This document shows, in pieces, positions 9,473 through 19,307 of a stretch of DNA of 64,000 nucleotides (its first letter is position 1; every line of letters starts with the position of its first letter). The notes beneath the pieces were generated by a model. That model ran no database searches. It was given only the letters and a program-made list of their open reading frames with translations, and had not been told where the DNA came from. Origin of the DNA: Scytonema hofmannii PCC 7110. GTDB lineage: Bacteria; Cyanobacteriota; Cyanobacteriia; Cyanobacteriales; Nostocaceae. Made by a program: the position numbers and the translations under genes. The stretch is from contig NZ_KQ976354.1 in NCBI RefSeq assembly GCF_000346485.2, forward strand, positions 10,498,341 to 10,562,340. The letters run 5' to 3'.

Positions 9473-9530
9473 TTCTACGATCGCCCAATACAAACCACTC
9501 AAGTTATTTGAGTTAAAACGCGATTTAATT
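9473..9530. promoter_or_regulatory. Upstream block shared with the other VOC gene
   Basis: The stretch cgatcgcccaatacaaacc followed by actcaagttatttgagtt recurs, with few changes, at about 4790-4845 upstream of the paralogous VOC gene. It includes a small inverted repeat (ACTCAA-GTTAT-TTGAGT). Either the duplication carried the promoter along or this is a shared operator for the cluster. No regulator gene adjoins it. Confidence 0.4.
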
Positions 9531-9654
9531 CTTCTGTGCTTGAGGAACGCCACCCTAAGTGAGCCACAAGCAATAAAACCTGGTACACTTTAACCAAGAT
9601 GGAATCATTATTGAAGAAAAGATTCGCAAGTTCCTTTGTACCATCGGCTGCTCT

Positions 9655-12600
9655 ATGGATTCCAACCCATCAAAATCTAAACGAGGTCGCTCCCTAACGG
9701 GGCGAGTGCGCGGAGTCATCCTATCGCCTCAAGGGTGGCAAAAGTTTCAGACGGCAAAACAGCAGGCGGAATCCGACGAAACCTGGGGTAAGCGGTTCAC
9801 CCAGGAAGATTTGAGCGATCGCACCGGACTCTCCCTAAATACCCTCGCTCGCATTTTCAAGCGCGACCTGGGGGTCGATCGTCAGTCATTGGAGTACCTC
9901 TTCCGGGCGTTTGGGCTGGAATTGACAAAAACAGACCTGACATCCCCAGCCGTATCTGAAGAGACTCTGAGCCGATGGACAAATCCCCAACAGGACTGGG
10001 ACACGGCGGTCGATGCCTCAGTGTTTTATGGGCGTGAGGCAGAACTGACGCAACTGTGGCAGTGGGCTGTGTCCGAGCGCTGTCGTCTGGTTGGAGTATT
10101 GGGCATTGGGGGCATTGGCAAAAGTACGATCGCGGTCAAGGCGGCGCTTCAAATGCAGATGGACTTTGAGATTGTCGTGTGGCGCTCCCTGGCTAATGCA
10201 CCACCACTGGATGAACTCCTGTCGAGCCTGCTGAAGTTTCTCATGCCGCTTTATGGGGAAGATCCTATCATTCCCACCACGCTCGATCAACAAATTTCCA
10301 AAACCATCCAATATCTGCGGTCGCGTCGGTGTCTATTAATTCTGGATAATGCTGAAACCATTTTGCAGCGCGAGCCAGTGGGACAATGGATCTCGGGTTA
10401 CGAAGGTTACGGACAGTTGCTCAGAGCCATTGGTGAAACGTCTCACCAAAGTTGTTTGTTGGTCACTAGTCGAGAAAAGCCACGCGAAATAGCACTGATG
10501 GAAGGCGCACAAACACTGGTGCGATCGCTGACATTGAGTGGGCTAACACCTGCTGATGGACGCGCTATCTTTCGGCAAAAAGGAGCGTTTACAGGTTCAG
10601 AAGCCGAATGGCAAACTTTGATCCATCACTACGGCGGCAATCCGCTGGCGTTGAAACTGGTGGCAGCCGCAATTCAAGATTTGTTTAACGGCAGCATTAC
10701 CGAGGTGTTGCCCTATCTCAGTCAGGGATTGGCTGTTTTTGAAGACATTCGCGATTTGCTGGCTCGTCAGTTCGATCGCCTCTGTGAAGCTGAACAGAAG
10801 ACACTATCCTGGTTTGCAATTCATCGGGAGCCAGTCTCGATAGCAGATATTCGAGAGAACGTGGTCGATCCTGCTGCTCAACAAAGTGTACCTAACTCGA
10901 TCAACTCACTACTGAGGCGATCGCTAATTGAAAAGACCGATGGGTTATTCTTCTTGCAACCTGTGGTGATGCAATATGTCACAGAGCGATTCGTGCAGCT
11001 TCTTTGCATTGAATTTGAGACGCTGCAGCTTAACGTTTGGCAAACGCATCCCTTACTGCGAGTACAAGCAAAAGATTACATTCGAGAGATTCAGACGCGC
11101 CTAATTATGCAACCTGTGATGGAGCGGCTTCTGTCTCGCTTTGGCAGTGTGGCAGCGATTGAGGCGCAAGCAAGGCACCTATTAACGCAACAGGGGAAGA
11201 AACCAGGATACACCGCAGGCAATTTGATTAACCTGCTGGTGCAGTTTCAAGTGGATTTGCGTGGATCTGACTTTTCCGATCTCGTAGTGCAGCAAGCCGA
11301 CCTGCGACAGGTCGATTTAGCAGGAGTCAACTTTCAGAATGCCACGTTCGCCAAATCTATCTTTTCCGAAACCCTCGGTCTTGCCATGTCAATCGATTTT
11401 AGTCCAGACGGCCAGACGATCGCGGTGGGCGATTCGAGCGGCAGCATCTATCTCTGGAATGTCACCACAGCCCAACTCTTAGCCACCTTTGAAGATCACA
11501 TTGGTTGGGTTTGGTCGGTTGCCTTTAGCCCGGATGGCAGAACGTTAGCCACCGGCAGTAGTGATAGTTCGATCCGGTTGTGGGATGTCGAAAGTGGGCG
11601 ATGCTTACAGGTGCTTACAGAGCATACAGGTTGTGTTTGGACAGTGAGTTTTAGTCCTGACGGTCAGCAATTAGCGAGCGGCTGTGAAGACAAAACGGTG
11701 CGTTTGTGGAATTTGCAAGGGCAGTGTCTCCGTGTCTTAAAGGGACACACCCAGAGTGTTTACGCCGTCCACTTTGCTCCTGACCAGCAAACCTTAACCA
11801 GTAGCAGTAATGACACAACCATTCGGATCTGGGATGTGAGCAATGGGAACTGCTTGAGTGTCTTACAGGGGCATACCAGCGGGGTTCGTTGTGTGCGATA
11901 CAGCCCAGACGGTCAACAGCTAGCCACTGGCTGTCGCGATGGGTCGATTCGACTGTGGAGCGGTTATCTCTCCAATAATCAACAGTCAAAGCCCAGTTTT
12001 AAGGTGCTACAGGGACATACCAATTGGGTTTGGGACATTGCTTTTAGCCCCGATGGTCGTTTGTTAGCTAGTGCCAGTCGCGATGGCACTCTGCGCGTGT
12101 GGAGTGTTCAAGACGGGCAATCTATCCATGTGCTCGACGATCACACGCACGATGTTTTCGCGCTTGCTATTAATGCCGACAGTCAACTGTTGGTGAGTGC
12201 CGGTCAAGATAATACGGTTCGATTGTGGCATTTGCAGAGTGGACAAAGCCTCAAAACATTGCGCGGACATACCAGTGGCATTCACTCCTTGAGTCTCAGT
12301 CCAGATGGTCAAATGCTTGCTAGTAGTGGTCGGAATGGAACGATCCAGGTGTGGCATTTACAGTTAGATGGCAATCTGTCATCGCTTCACCCCTACCAAA
12401 CCTTGCCTAGCCAGATCCGTTGGACTTCATCATTAAGTCATGTCAGCTTTAGCCCTGTTAGCGCTAGCTTGCCGTCAGGCGTTGGTGAAACGCTGGCAGT
12501 CAATCGCCCTGATGGGTCGATTGCCCTGTGGAATATACAAACTGGGCATCTCGACCAGTGGTCAGCGCATAGCGCGTCCATCTCGACAGTTTTGTTTAGT

Positions 12601-13293
12601 CCAAATGGACAAACTTTGGCAACCAGTAATTCTGATCGCACTGTGCGGCTGTGGGATGTGCGGACTCATAACTGTTTGCAGGTGTTACAAGGTCATGAGA
12701 ACAGCGTCCGAGCGATCGCCTTTGATAAGAGCGGTCAATGGTTGGCGAGTGGCAGTTTTGATAGCACCATTCGGTTTTGGGAGGTGCAAACTGGAGAATG
12801 TTTTCGGGTATTGCGGGGGCACGCGGGAGCCGTTTTCACAGTGACATTCGATCCCAGTGGTCAACGACTGGTAAGCGGCGGTATTGACCAAACCATTCGT
12901 TTGTGGGATGTGCAAACTGGCACGTATCTGAGAACATTGTCGGGGCATACGGGAGCCGTGTGGACGCTTGCCATCAGTCCAGATGGTCGAATCTTAGCAA
13001 GTGGCGGTGATGACCAAACCATTCGTTTGTGGGATCTGCAAACGGGGCATTGCCTCCACATATTGGGTGAACACACTAGTTGGGTCAGATCGGTTATCTT
13101 TAGCTTCAATGGTCAAATCTTATTCAGTGGCAGTGACGATCGCGCGATAAAACTATGGGATGTAAAGACAGGACGTTGTATCAGCACGCTAACGATCAAT
13201 CGCCTGTATGAAGGCATGAAGATTCAAGGCGCAACCGGGTTGACAGTAGCTCAAAGAACTACCCTGAAAGCATTAGGGGCAATTGACCATTGA
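9655..13293 (+). CDS. nSTAND NTPase: HTH-like N-terminus, NB-ARC, pentapeptide linker, 14 WD40 repeats
   Basis: 1212 residues. Order: a basic N-terminus with a helix-turn-helix-like block ([20 protein letters not shown], residues ~48-67) as in vMAP-type cyanobacterial regulators; an NB-ARC/STAND NTPase with P-loop GIGGIGKST near 150-158, a Walker-B-like LLILDNAE and a GGNPLAL block; a short pentapeptide-like linker ([22 protein letters not shown]) near 533-570; then 14 WD40 units ending in LWDV/IWDV-type strands; and a short tail ([16 protein letters not shown]) common to this protein class. Such proteins are thought to act as oligomerising sensors or signal hubs, and some STAND proteins serve in phage defence. 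The partner or effector is not visible. Transcribed convergently with the transaldolase-like gene. Confidence 0.85.
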   Translation: MDSNPSKSKRGRSLTGRVRGVILSPQGWQKFQTAKQQAESDETWGKRFTQEDLSDRTGLSLNTLARIFKRDLGVDRQSLEYLFRAFGLELTKTDLTSPAVSEETLSRWTNPQQDWDTAVDASVFYGREAELTQLWQWAVSERCRLVGVLGIGGIGKSTIAVKAALQMQMDFEIVVWRSLANAPPLDELLSSLLKFLMPLYGEDPIIPTTLDQQISKTIQYLRSRRCLLILDNAETILQREPVGQWISGYEGYGQLLRAIGETSHQSCLLVTSREKPREIALMEGAQTLVRSLTLSGLTPADGRAIFRQKGAFTGSEAEWQTLIHHYGGNPLALKLVAAAIQDLFNGSITEVLPYLSQGLAVFEDIRDLLARQFDRLCEAEQKTLSWFAIHREPVSIADIRENVVDPAAQQSVPNSINSLLRRSLIEKTDGLFFLQPVVMQYVTERFVQLLCIEFETLQLNVWQTHPLLRVQAKDYIREIQTRLIMQPVMERLLSRFGSVAAIEAQARHLLTQQGKKPGYTAGNLINLLVQFQVDLRGSDFSDLVVQQADLRQVDLAGVNFQNATFAKSIFSETLGLAMSIDFSPDGQTIAVGDSSGSIYLWNVTTAQLLATFEDHIGWVWSVAFSPDGRTLATGSSDSSIRLWDVESGRCLQVLTEHTGCVWTVSFSPDGQQLASGCEDKTVRLWNLQGQCLRVLKGHTQSVYAVHFAPDQQTLTSSSNDTTIRIWDVSNGNCLSVLQGHTSGVRCVRYSPDGQQLATGCRDGSIRLWSGYLSNNQQSKPSFKVLQGHTNWVWDIAFSPDGRLLASASRDGTLRVWSVQDGQSIHVLDDHTHDVFALAINADSQLLVSAGQDNTVRLWHLQSGQSLKTLRGHTSGIHSLSLSPDGQMLASSGRNGTIQVWHLQLDGNLSSLHPYQTLPSQIRWTSSLSHVSFSPVSASLPSGVGETLAVNRPDGSIALWNIQTGHLDQWSAHSASISTVLFSPNGQTLATSNSDRTVRLWDVRTHNCLQVLQGHENSVRAIAFDKSGQWLASGSFDSTIRFWEVQTGECFRVLRGHAGAVFTVTFDPSGQRLVSGGIDQTIRLWDVQTGTYLRTLSGHTGAVWTLAISPDGRILASGGDDQTIRLWDLQTGHCLHILGEHTSWVRSVIFSFNGQILFSGSDDRAIKLWDVKTGRCISTLTINRLYEGMKIQGATGLTVAQRTTLKALGAIDH

Positions 13294-13311
13294 AGCGATA
13301 CAAATCCAGAT

Positions 13312-14394
13312 TCAGCGCCTTCTCTTCTGCTCGATCGTGTCTAGCAACTGTTGAAAGGCGTTGAGCGATCGCGCCATTTCCTCGTTCACGAGTTGGTCAA
13401 CTCGTTCATCCAAAGAAATCTCTGACAATCCGCTTGTCACAAGTTGTTCAACTTGTTCATCATCTGTTAATAAAGCAGGCAGCAAAGAGATCTCACGATA
13501 CCTTAAGAGCGTTAAGGTATCCAGCATCATCACGGTTTCAGGAGCCACTAGAGTTTGAATATAGCGCCACGCGGATTCAGGCGGAATATCTGTGCAATCC
13601 CATACCAGACGCAGTGGTTTTACCCCTTCTGAGAGCGATTGCCAGCGTATTTCCAGGGGAAAGGCTTCGCCAACACGTTGACAGAGATTTCGATAATGCT
13701 GGTACAGAAGTTTGGCTTGCATCACACTGAAAGATGTTTCTGTATCGGTAATAAGTGGATTGATCGCTCTATCCAAACGACCAATGGGAACAGTTGTAAA
13801 ACAAACAACGTCACTCACCAGCTTTCCTTGCTGAATCAGGCTCTCCAGCCCTCTAAGATAACTATCGAATACTTGCTCATATATGCTTGGAGAAAACACT
13901 AACGTTGCATTTACATTGATACGATTGCCAATTAGATGTTCAATCACTGGTAGCAGCAATTGAGTCGCTGGGATTCTCAACAACAAATTACTCCATCCAA
14001 CTGACTGCCAGATGTCTTGCGCTGCTGCGATCGCTGTTTCCGGTTGAAGCAGTGCATCAGGCGGAAGATCAATTTGAACATAGCCATTGCATCCCTGAGT
14101 TTGAGAATGGACTTGTTTGAAGAAATCAGCCGCCAATTGTAGATCTCGCACAATCAAATAGTTATAGTCCGAGCGAGCATTCCGACTCATCCCTTGCTGC
14201 GCCAGTATAGTGAAGTCGCGATTATACTCGTGTCCCTCAATTGCCACTTGCAAGCTTTGAAAGTTTGAGCGAACGCCCCTTAAACCGTCTGACTCAATGT
14301 ACTGCTGCAACTCACCACGGCTAATCCAGCCTCGCTCAAACCCAGTGAGCCAAACCGACTGTCCATATCGACGGAGTGATGGCAACAGATTCAT
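13312..14394 (-). CDS. Transaldolase-like protein lacking the Schiff-base lysine
   Basis: 360 residues from the ATG at 14392-14394 (GGGAGG about 9 nt upstream), preferred over a TTG 21 nt further upstream. The fold resembles class I transaldolases of the Tal/Pgi-fusion type: a WLxGFERGWISRGELQQYI opening, DGLRGVRSN, a DLQLAADFF helix, GYVQIDLPPD, NLLLRIPATQ, INVNATLVFS, then an alpha/beta barrel to the end. The lysine that forms the Schiff base in active enzymes (IKVPAT/IKLAST motif) is Arg140 here, the early catalytic Asp (WLD) is Thr17, and the usual Glu is Asp109. The asparagine in VNATL is kept. It is therefore probably not a transaldolase in activity. C-terminal ~60 residues are acidic and predicted helical. 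Confidence 0.65.
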   Translation of the reverse strand: MNLLPSLRRYGQSVWLTGFERGWISRGELQQYIESDGLRGVRSNFQSLQVAIEGHEYNRDFTILAQQGMSRNARSDYNYLIVRDLQLAADFFKQVHSQTQGCNGYVQIDLPPDALLQPETAIAAAQDIWQSVGWSNLLLRIPATQLLLPVIEHLIGNRINVNATLVFSPSIYEQVFDSYLRGLESLIQQGKLVSDVVCFTTVPIGRLDRAINPLITDTETSFSVMQAKLLYQHYRNLCQRVGEAFPLEIRWQSLSEGVKPLRLVWDCTDIPPESAWRYIQTLVAPETVMMLDTLTLLRYREISLLPALLTDDEQVEQLVTSGLSEISLDERVDQLVNEEMARSLNAFQQLLDTIEQKRRR

Positions 14395-14578
14395 CACTGA
14401 TGACCTCCCGATCAAAGGTTAAACATCTAATGAACCAGTCTATGAAACTTCTTCAAATTTCACCACTCAAGATCCGCCAGTTAAGTGCCAAGTTCCATGG
14501 TTTACTTCTTAAGGTGCGGAGACAACAGAAATGGCATCCGAGCATTTGGATTGCTATAAATGAACTACACTTGCTCTT

Positions 14579-14655
14579 GTGGTACGGGCGTCCCCGCCCG
14601 AACATCATAGAGGGCGGGCGAGGACACCCACCTCACTCCATATGGTCTAATAAGA
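14579..14655. repeat. Partial copy of GC-rich dispersed repeat
   Basis: Reads tgtggtacgggcgtccccgc, then cgaacatcatagagggcggg and a tail gcgaggacacccacc. It is the same family as the copies near 46.93, 50.75 and 59.56 kb. Self-complementary (GGGCG...CGCCC), non-coding. Confidence 0.6.
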
Positions 14656-14731
14656 GTGAAAATTGCTATAAAAAATGAAAGATAATTTTTTTCATTTTTT
14701 ATGATTCATCCTTAGTTTGGTCATATTTCTC

Positions 14732-14750
14732 AGGTTAAGAGAAGGTAATA
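14732..14750 (-). promoter_or_regulatory. Second Pho-box-like direct repeat
   Basis: On the minus strand it reads TATTACCT-TCT-CTTAACCT, the same two octamers and 3-bp spacing as at 3120-3138 upstream of the PhoX-like gene. It points toward the transaldolase-like gene, whose ATG is 338 nt away. That distance is long, so assignment to this gene is uncertain. Confidence 0.4.
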
Positions 14751-14883
14751 TAGTTATTAATAACTACGTCTTCTTCTTTTAAACTAACTAAAGAATAATA
14801 TTTGATAGAATCTGAAATTAGTCTATAACGATTTTTTTTTGATTCTATGTCGTGCTACTAGGTTTCATTATTTCGGAATTATT

Positions 14884-15188
14884 TGGAGTAATTTGGGGTT
14901 AATTGGACTTAACCACCCCCCAAACTACACCATTTGCTCGATTTGAGCGCTCCCAAAAGGGGTATTGTTTGCCTCGACACGGCTTAAGAGCTTGTTAATG
15001 AATTACGGTGTTGCACTATCGTGACGTAGCCATGTTCCTTCTCCGACGCTTGAGGCACAGCTTTCCTCATTAAGTCTTGGCTCTTAAGCGGACTGAAACC
15101 CTTGCGGGTAACACAGAATCCGTATTCTGTGCTGAGTCATGGTGGAGTCAGTAAGTCGAATTGCTCCGATTTACTCTGGATTACTCCA
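14884..15188. repeat. Gene-free foldback element with nested inverted repeats
   Basis: The ends are imperfect inverted repeats of 23 nt (14884-14906 against 15166-15188; core TGGAGTAAT, 17 of 23 pairs). Inside are a hairpin GGTTAA-TTGGAC-TTAACC (14897-14914), a perfect 10-bp pair GCTTAAGAGC/GCTCTTAAGC (14982-14991 with 15080-15089), an 8-bp hairpin CACAGAAT-CCGT-ATTCTGTG (15112-15131) and CTGGA-TTAC-TCCAG (15176-15189). No open frame. It could be a MITE, the RNA-bearing end of a lost transposon, or a structured RNA; I do not recognise a known family. Confidence 0.5.
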
Positions 15189-15467
15189 GTTCACGTACTC
15201 CTCCACATAGTTCTATCCTCCATCTTAATTATCGGATAGTTGCTTTAGAATAGACAAGGCTATCCATTCAGAAAAAAATTCTTCCTTGGTATGTTATGTT
15301 GTTTACCAGTTTTCTTGTCTTATCGTTAAGATGTATAATAGCATACAAGCAAAAAGGCCATGCTAGTTGGCAGGATGAGAGGTCTGCCTTGACTTGAAGG
15401 CTAGACTACCAAAAAGGCGAGGCAGCGTATAAGTCGTTATTAATAGAAAGGTTGGGAAAATTCGTCC
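15189..15467. promoter_or_regulatory. Leader region of the T4SS-like operon
   Basis: About 280 nt before the first gene of the operon. It is AT-rich up to 15360, then has a GC-richer patch with several AAAAAGGC(C/G) motifs (15352 and 15411). The promoter of the 15.5-25.5 kb operon is most likely here, but no convincing -10/-35 pair can be singled out. Confidence 0.3.
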
Positions 15468-16025
15468 ATGTCTGTAAAAAATTTTCAAAAAGAATCATTG
15501 TATCGGGTGAAACGTTGGTGCTCTCACTTTTTTGCGTCTGTGCCATTTTTGCTTGCCTGTGCTGTTTTCTTGACGGTTATTGGTTGCAAAAGCCCTGTTT
15601 TACTGCTTTGCTTGCTTTTAATTGGTTTAGCAACAGCAGTCATTCAACAGATAGGGCAGCAGACACATATACCTAAACATTGGCTTATTCTTTTACAAAC
15701 TCTGGCAGTCGCTGCAATTCTTAGCTTCTTTTGGATAGACTACTTCAGCGTTCCAGCCGTCGCTCAATTTTTCGGCAAAGCGGAAAACTTTTTCAAAAAT
15801 AATTTAACTCAAGGTTCTCCACAAGGAAGCGGCACCACAAATGCCGTTAGTTTGGTGTTTAATGTTATACGAGCGCTTTACCTACTTTACATTGCTATTG
15901 CCCTGATTGGCGTTGTTAACGCCGTTCGTAAAGATGAAGATTGGCAAGTTGTAGCCAGAACACCCCTATTGGTAGTTATTGCTGTTACCGTTGCGGATGT
16001 GTTGACATCCTTTATCATTGGGTGA
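15468..16025 (+). CDS. Multi-spanning membrane protein, VirB2-like position in T4SS-like operon
   Basis: 185 residues with about five hydrophobic segments (roughly 24-42, 44-62, 72-90, 128-150 and 163-183). The last two, separated by a short basic/acidic loop (NAVRKDEDWQVVART), resemble the helix-loop-helix of VirB2/TrbC pilins, and a glycine/serine/threonine-rich linker (GSPQGSGTT) precedes them. The similarity is by topology and gene order only. It is the first gene of the operon; the next gene starts 15 nt later. Alternatives: an operon-specific membrane subunit with no pilin role. Confidence 0.45.
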   Translation: MSVKNFQKESLYRVKRWCSHFFASVPFLLACAVFLTVIGCKSPVLLLCLLLIGLATAVIQQIGQQTHIPKHWLILLQTLAVAAILSFFWIDYFSVPAVAQFFGKAENFFKNNLTQGSPQGSGTTNAVSLVFNVIRALYLLYIAIALIGVVNAVRKDEDWQVVARTPLLVVIAVTVADVLTSFIIG

Positions 16026-16040
16026 GCGTGGGAATGTGCT

Positions 16041-16418
16041 ATGGCTGATGACCGAGACAAAGAATTTCGACCTGTCAACCAAATCCTGGGAAGCCAGCCT
16101 TCCTTGGGACCAATTCCTGCCGATCAAATCTTTCCTTGGACGATAATTGCCCTTCTCTCCTACATGATTGTGAATGGATTTTTTGGAGGTGCATTCCGAG
16201 ATGAATGGCAAAAATGGTTGTGGACAATCTTAATTGCTGGGTGGGGTATGGCAACTTGGTGGATCTTAACAGGGGGTAGAAGTTGGCGATTTTTGAGCAA
16301 GTTTATAGGTGTTCCGACCTGGACTAGAGGCACTGCTCGTTATAAAAGTTTTCTAGAATCTCATTATGAAAGAAAAAATAGGAAAACAAAGCGTAGGCAT
16401 CGCGGGTCGAGAAAGTAG
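16041..16418 (+). CDS. VirB3-like small membrane protein
   Basis: 125 residues with two closely spaced hydrophobic segments (roughly 33-50 and 60-78) and a very basic C-terminus (ERKNRKTKRRHRGSRK). A short two-helix protein encoded directly before a VirB4-type ATPase is the hallmark of VirB3/TrbD inner-membrane subunits. Its last 53 nt overlap the start of the ATPase gene, which suggests translational coupling. The family is assigned from size, topology and position, not from a sequence motif. Confidence 0.5.
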   Translation: MADDRDKEFRPVNQILGSQPSLGPIPADQIFPWTIIALLSYMIVNGFFGGAFRDEWQKWLWTILIAGWGMATWWILTGGRSWRFLSKFIGVPTWTRGTARYKSFLESHYERKNRKTKRRHRGSRK

Positions 16419-19113
16419 ACTCACACCTTTTGAAGATGCCCTCCATTTAGCCACAATGCTGCGTGTTGCGCTGGATGGTAGAGATATTGGTGCTTATATT
16501 TTGACAAAAGGTACTCAAAAAGATAGATTTTGCTTTGTTTTTGGCTTTGAATGCCAAGGTATCCATACTACCCTAACAACCGATCAAATCGAGACAATTT
16601 GCAATAATATTGAGGTCGGGTTAAAAGATATCCCTGGGGAAGAAAGAATTACCATTCACATGGGGTCTTTTAGTTCCGATAAACAGCGACAACAAGAACT
16701 GACAGCCCTCATAAAACGCACCCCATCACCAGATATAAAATATTTGCTGATGGCGGAACGAGCTCGTATTAAAGAACTGGCTCGTGCTGGTATTCGCAAA
16801 CCAAAGTTTCTCCGGTTGTATGTGACGTATACTATTGAACCAAGCGCTACAGCAACGAATGATTGGATAGAGAAACTTTTGGCAAGAGGCGAACAGTGGT
16901 GGTTAAAATTCAAAGGTGATTTCGTAGATGTCAGAAACGAGCAGACTGAAGCCACGATCGCGAATGCTTACAAAGAAGGGTTTCGTCGTTGGGAACAGCT
17001 TCTCTCTAACCAAATGGGATTGAGTGTTAAGCCTTTGTCTGCTGTTGAACTTTGGCAGGAAATCTGGAAGCGATTTAATGACACTCCGCCAGTAGATATC
17101 CCTCAATTGCTAATTTTAGATGAACAGGGACTACACGAACAAGTTTATTCGGACTTAACGAGTACCAAATTGCTCATAGAGAATCTCCACAGTACAACAT
17201 TGCTGATGGAGTCTAGTGTACCATGTGCCGATCGCCGTTGGGTTCATGTTAACAATAACTACGTCGGCGTGATGTCATTTCTGGAAAAACCCGGTGGTTG
17301 GCAGAACAAATCTGCTCAACTGCGCTATTTGTGGGAACTGCTAGCAAGAGAAACAATTGTTGATACAGAGATTTTTTGTCAGTTGAGTGCAGCTAACCCC
17401 GCTTTTGTAAAAACGACTTTACAAAGGGTTCTGAAGCAGTCGAATATAACGGCATTGACGGCGCAAGAGAAAAGCAAAACTATCGATGTCAATGCTCAAT
17501 TAAAGCTGAGGAAATCGGTAGCAGCCCAAGAGGAATTGTATGAAGGGGCTGTGCCAATTTATACATCTGTTGCCTTTCTGGTGCATCGCCCAACTCTTGA
17601 GAAGTTAGATGAGGCGACAAAGTATATAGAAAGCTGTTTTCAACGTCCGGCGCAGGTTGTTAGAGAAACAGAGTACGCTTGGAAAATTTGGCTGCAAACA
17701 CTACCGATAGTTTGGGAGGGGTTGCTAGCAAAACCTTTCAACCGTCGCCAGCTTTATTTAACGAGTGAAGTGCAAGGGTTAATGCCTTTAACTCTAACCA
17801 AAGTAGGCGACAAACGAGGCTTTGAGTTGATAGCAGAAGAAGGAGGAACACCCGTTCATTTAGATTTGTTTAACCAGCATAAAAATTTAGCGCTGTTTGC
17901 GACAACTCGTGCTGGTAAATCGGTGTTGGTATCAGGTATTTTAACTCAAGCTTTGGCACATAACATTCCCGTAGTAGCGTTGGATTACCCCAAACCCGAT
18001 GGGACTTCTACCTTCACCGATTACACGGAATTTATGGGGAAGAACGGGGCGTATTTTGATATTTCCAAACAATCAAATAACTTGTTTGAACAGCCAGATT
18101 TGCGATCGCTCTCACGAGATGAACAGCGCGATCGTATGCTTGATTATGTGGGATTCCTAGAATCAGCGCTCATGACAATGATTTTAGGGTCATCATCTGA
18201 AAATCAACTCCTGACACAAACAGTCAGATCCATTCTCAACTTGGCTTTAGGAGCTTTCTTTGCTGATGAAGGTATCAAACAGCGCTATCGAGAGGCGATA
18301 GAAGAGGGATTTGGCACTCAAGCTTGGCAAAAAACCCCCACCCTACAAGATTTTCTCATATTTTGCTCTCCAGAACACCTGCAACTAGAGTCCATAGGAG
18401 GTAGAGTTGAGGATGCGCTCAATCAAATTCATTTGCGCTTGCGGTTTTGGCTTTCAAGCCGAGTAGGACAAGCTATTTCCGCACCCTCTAGCTTCCCCAC
18501 CGATGCGCCCCTTTTGGTTTTTGCTCTGAGAAACCTCTCCGATAATGAAGATGCAGCAATACTTTCCTTAAGTGCATATTCAGCAGCATTGCGACGCGCC
18601 TTAAGCAGCCCATCTTCAATATTCTTTATCGACGAAGCTCCAATTCTCTTTGAGTTCGAGCAAATTGCTAGCTTAGTGGGAAGAATCTGTGCCAACGGTG
18701 CTAAAGCTGGTATTAGGGTTATATTATCAGCACAAGACCCAGATACCATTGCCAAATCCAAAGCCGCATCTAAAATTTTGCAAAACCTGTCAACGCGATT
18801 AATTGGTCGCATCCAACCAGTAGCAGTCGATAGTTTCACGAATATTTTAAAATATCCACGAGAAATTATTGTTCGCAATGCCTCAGAAAGCTTTTTCCCC
18901 CGCAAAGAAGGCGTTTACAGCCAATGGTTGTTGGATGACAACGGGATTTATACTTTCTGTCGTTATTATCCTGGATTTGAACAATTAGCAGTTGTTGCTA
19001 ACAACCCTAACGAACAATCTGCACGGACAGAAACTATGCAGCGCTACAGTGATAAGTATGAAGCAATTTCTGTTTTTGCACGTCAGTTAGTAGCTTCACT
19101 GCGGGGATCGTAA
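16366..19113 (+). CDS. VirB4/TrbE-family T4SS ATPase
   Basis: 915 residues. The C-terminal half holds the RecA-like ATPase: a P-loop FATTRAGKSV near 512-521, a Walker B SIFFIDEAP near 750-757 with the following Glu, and a conserved VILSAQDPDTI segment with the Gln typical of VirB4/HerA-FtsK-type motors. The N-terminal half lacks obvious membrane helices and matches the VirB4 architecture. VirB4 proteins energise substrate transfer and pilus assembly at the inner membrane. The P-loop departs from GxxGxGKS (first Gly is Ala, and Arg-Ala precede GKS). It overlaps the VirB3-like gene by 53 nt. Confidence 0.78.
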   Translation: MKEKIGKQSVGIAGRESRLTPFEDALHLATMLRVALDGRDIGAYILTKGTQKDRFCFVFGFECQGIHTTLTTDQIETICNNIEVGLKDIPGEERITIHMGSFSSDKQRQQELTALIKRTPSPDIKYLLMAERARIKELARAGIRKPKFLRLYVTYTIEPSATATNDWIEKLLARGEQWWLKFKGDFVDVRNEQTEATIANAYKEGFRRWEQLLSNQMGLSVKPLSAVELWQEIWKRFNDTPPVDIPQLLILDEQGLHEQVYSDLTSTKLLIENLHSTTLLMESSVPCADRRWVHVNNNYVGVMSFLEKPGGWQNKSAQLRYLWELLARETIVDTEIFCQLSAANPAFVKTTLQRVLKQSNITALTAQEKSKTIDVNAQLKLRKSVAAQEELYEGAVPIYTSVAFLVHRPTLEKLDEATKYIESCFQRPAQVVRETEYAWKIWLQTLPIVWEGLLAKPFNRRQLYLTSEVQGLMPLTLTKVGDKRGFELIAEEGGTPVHLDLFNQHKNLALFATTRAGKSVLVSGILTQALAHNIPVVALDYPKPDGTSTFTDYTEFMGKNGAYFDISKQSNNLFEQPDLRSLSRDEQRDRMLDYVGFLESALMTMILGSSSENQLLTQTVRSILNLALGAFFADEGIKQRYREAIEEGFGTQAWQKTPTLQDFLIFCSPEHLQLESIGGRVEDALNQIHLRLRFWLSSRVGQAISAPSSFPTDAPLLVFALRNLSDNEDAAILSLSAYSAALRRALSSPSSIFFIDEAPILFEFEQIASLVGRICANGAKAGIRVILSAQDPDTIAKSKAASKILQNLSTRLIGRIQPVAVDSFTNILKYPREIIVRNASESFFPRKEGVYSQWLLDDNGIYTFCRYYPGFEQLAVVANNPNEQSARTETMQRYSDKYEAISVFARQLVASLRGS

Positions 19114-19124
19114 GGGGATGTCTG

Positions 19125-19275
19125 AGAAATCTTATTTTTTACCAACCGGGCGAATAGAATTCGCGGCTATACAGGCAAAACCCACCTGCGTGGGTTTGAA
19201 ACTCTTTATTTTTCATGAGTCCGCGCAGGCGGACTTCGTTTGTGTAGTAGCTCATTCTATGAGGCCAAAACTTTT
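19125..19275. repeat. Dispersed cyanobacterial repeat between operon genes
   Basis: Contains gggcgaatagaattcgcgg, then aaacccacctgcgtgggttt (a hairpin ACCCAC..GTGGGT) and gagtccgcgcaggcggactt (a hairpin AGTCCGC..GCGGACT). These paired palindromes are characteristic of dispersed non-coding repeats in Nostocales. It sits inside the T4SS-like operon, so it is probably transcribed and could modulate downstream expression. Confidence 0.55.
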
Positions 19276-19307
19276 CAGATTAAATTTCTTTTTCTAGGTA
19301 CAAATTT

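Noticed and set aside
15068-15131. Known structural RNA (group II intron domain V, tmRNA or SRP RNA)
   Set aside because: The hairpins do not match the conserved domain V stem-loop or other motifs I know; left as an unexplained foldback element.
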